Part shown: piece by piece, positions 43,409 through 43,836 of the stretch
Layout of the letters: every line of letters begins with the position of its first letter
Numbering within the stretch: the first letter of the stretch is position 1
Assembly: GCF_030015065.1 (NCBI RefSeq)
Contig: NZ_JAIVFN010000025.1
Coordinates: 1 to 43,836 of the forward strand
Origin: Xanthobacter autotrophicus
GTDB taxonomy: Bacteria > Pseudomonadota > Alphaproteobacteria > Rhizobiales > Xanthobacteraceae
Length of the DNA stretch: 43,836 bases
Direction: 5' to 3'
Translations under genes and position numbers: made by a program
Notes under the pieces: model-generated
Seen by the model: the letters and a program-made list of their open reading frames with translations, nothing else
What the model was told of the DNA's origin: nothing
Databases searched by the model: none

Positions 43409-43836
43409 ATGATCATCGTGAAGGGAACCCGCACCGGCGGTGGGCCCAAGGCAGCCGCCGCCGAGATCTACCGAACCCACGACGAGAAGCCGGGCGGGCG
43501 CATCGTCGCCCTGGTCAGCGCCGGCCTTGCCGGTGCGCTCGCCTTCCTGGCGGCCGGGACCACCGGCGCCGAGGCAAGGCCCGAGCCGGCGCCCGCACCG
43601 AAGCCTGCCGGCAACGAACCGGATGCGCCCACGGCCGAGCCGGCGGCCACGGCGGGCGCCGCCGCAGCGCTTGAGGAACCGCCGGAGCAGGAGCCCGACG
43701 CGCCCTATGCCCCCCGGCTGCCGGAGATGACGGCATTCGCCGACGCCCCCATGGTGCCCGACATGCCGGGCCGCCTCGGCCGTTCCGGCGCGGCCATGCG
43801 ACAGCCCTCCGACGACGCCGCGCCCCTGCCCGCCCC
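43409..43836 (+). CDS. Unassigned membrane-anchored, Ala/Pro-rich protein (cut by window end)
   Basis: At least 142 residues, still open at the window end. The ATG at 43409 is 16 bases after the exporter stop, with GGAG before it, so the genes are probably cotranscribed. A cytoplasmic stretch of about 32 residues (MIIVKGTRTGGGPKAAAAEIY...) leads to one membrane helix (about 33-51, IVALVSAGLAGALAFLAAG). A disordered, Pro/Ala/Glu-rich periplasmic region follows (repeated PEPAPAPK and EPPEQEPD). The place is where a HlyD-type membrane fusion protein is expected, and the topology fits, but no lipoyl or hairpin domain appears in the visible part, so HlyD cannot be asserted. Confidence 0.6.
   Translation, partial: MIIVKGTRTGGGPKAAAAEIYRTHDEKPGGRIVALVSAGLAGALAFLAAGTTGAEARPEPAPAPKPAGNEPDAPTAEPAATAGAAAALEEPPEQEPDAPYAPRLPEMTAFADAPMVPDMPGRLGRSGAAMRQPSDDAAPLPA

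Overview
The window is GC-rich, densely coded alphaproteobacterial chromosome. Gene content and order suggest a Hyphomicrobiales (Rhizobiales) methylotroph or autotroph, perhaps in or near Xanthobacteraceae. The evidence is a set of tetrahydromethanopterin (H4MPT) type cofactor genes, two unrelated fructose-1,6-bisphosphatases, a class I PHA synthase, and two blocks whose order I recall from Rhizobiales: thrC - M16 peptidase - GNAT, and alaC - hom - glpX - (permease) - recJ. Taxonomy is inference; there is no rRNA or tRNA gene, CRISPR array or transposase in the window.

Layout. 58-3751 (+): a HIT protein, a beta-RFAP synthase-like GHMP protein, an ATP-grasp enzyme and a CitG/MdcB-like protein. 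3935-7393 (-): a large autotransporter adhesin that interrupts the cofactor island. 7583-9801: a HisA-like TIM barrel (-) divergent from a second ATP-grasp enzyme (+), then a dihydroneopterin aldolase-like protein; these again look like pterin cofactor genes. 9965-12742 (+): class I FBPase and an AMP-forming acyl-CoA synthetase with a TetR-type palindrome upstream. 12772-16480 (-): GNAT, a repeat/palindrome element, M16 peptidase, thrC. 16697-18676 (-): phaC, divergent from a small lipoprotein. 19365-26558 (+): alaC, hom, glpX, an MgtC/DUF4010 membrane protein, recJ. 26616-30821 (-): an orphan ParA with a small partner, a GntP permease, argC. 30963-32423 (-): a NarX-type histidine kinase divergent from the largest gene.

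32588-41524 (+) encodes a 2978-residue secreted protein with two complete animal-type haem peroxidase domains, several RTX calcium-binding blocks, an Ig-like module, a very acidic tract and a type I secretion C-terminus. An intrinsic terminator follows, then a PrtD-type ABC exporter and the start of another membrane-anchored protein cut by the window end. This peroxidase/type I secretion locus is the most striking system here. It resembles the bacterial peroxicin / MopA (Mn(II)-oxidising peroxidase) family, so the fold is described, but substrate and physiological role in this organism are open.

How the parts fit: the two cofactor blocks probably make an H4MPT-like C1 carrier; FBPases, PHA synthase and acyl-CoA synthetase fit a CO2/C1-assimilating, PHA-storing cell; the autotransporter and the peroxidase are two independent cell-surface or secreted systems using different export routes (type V and type I).
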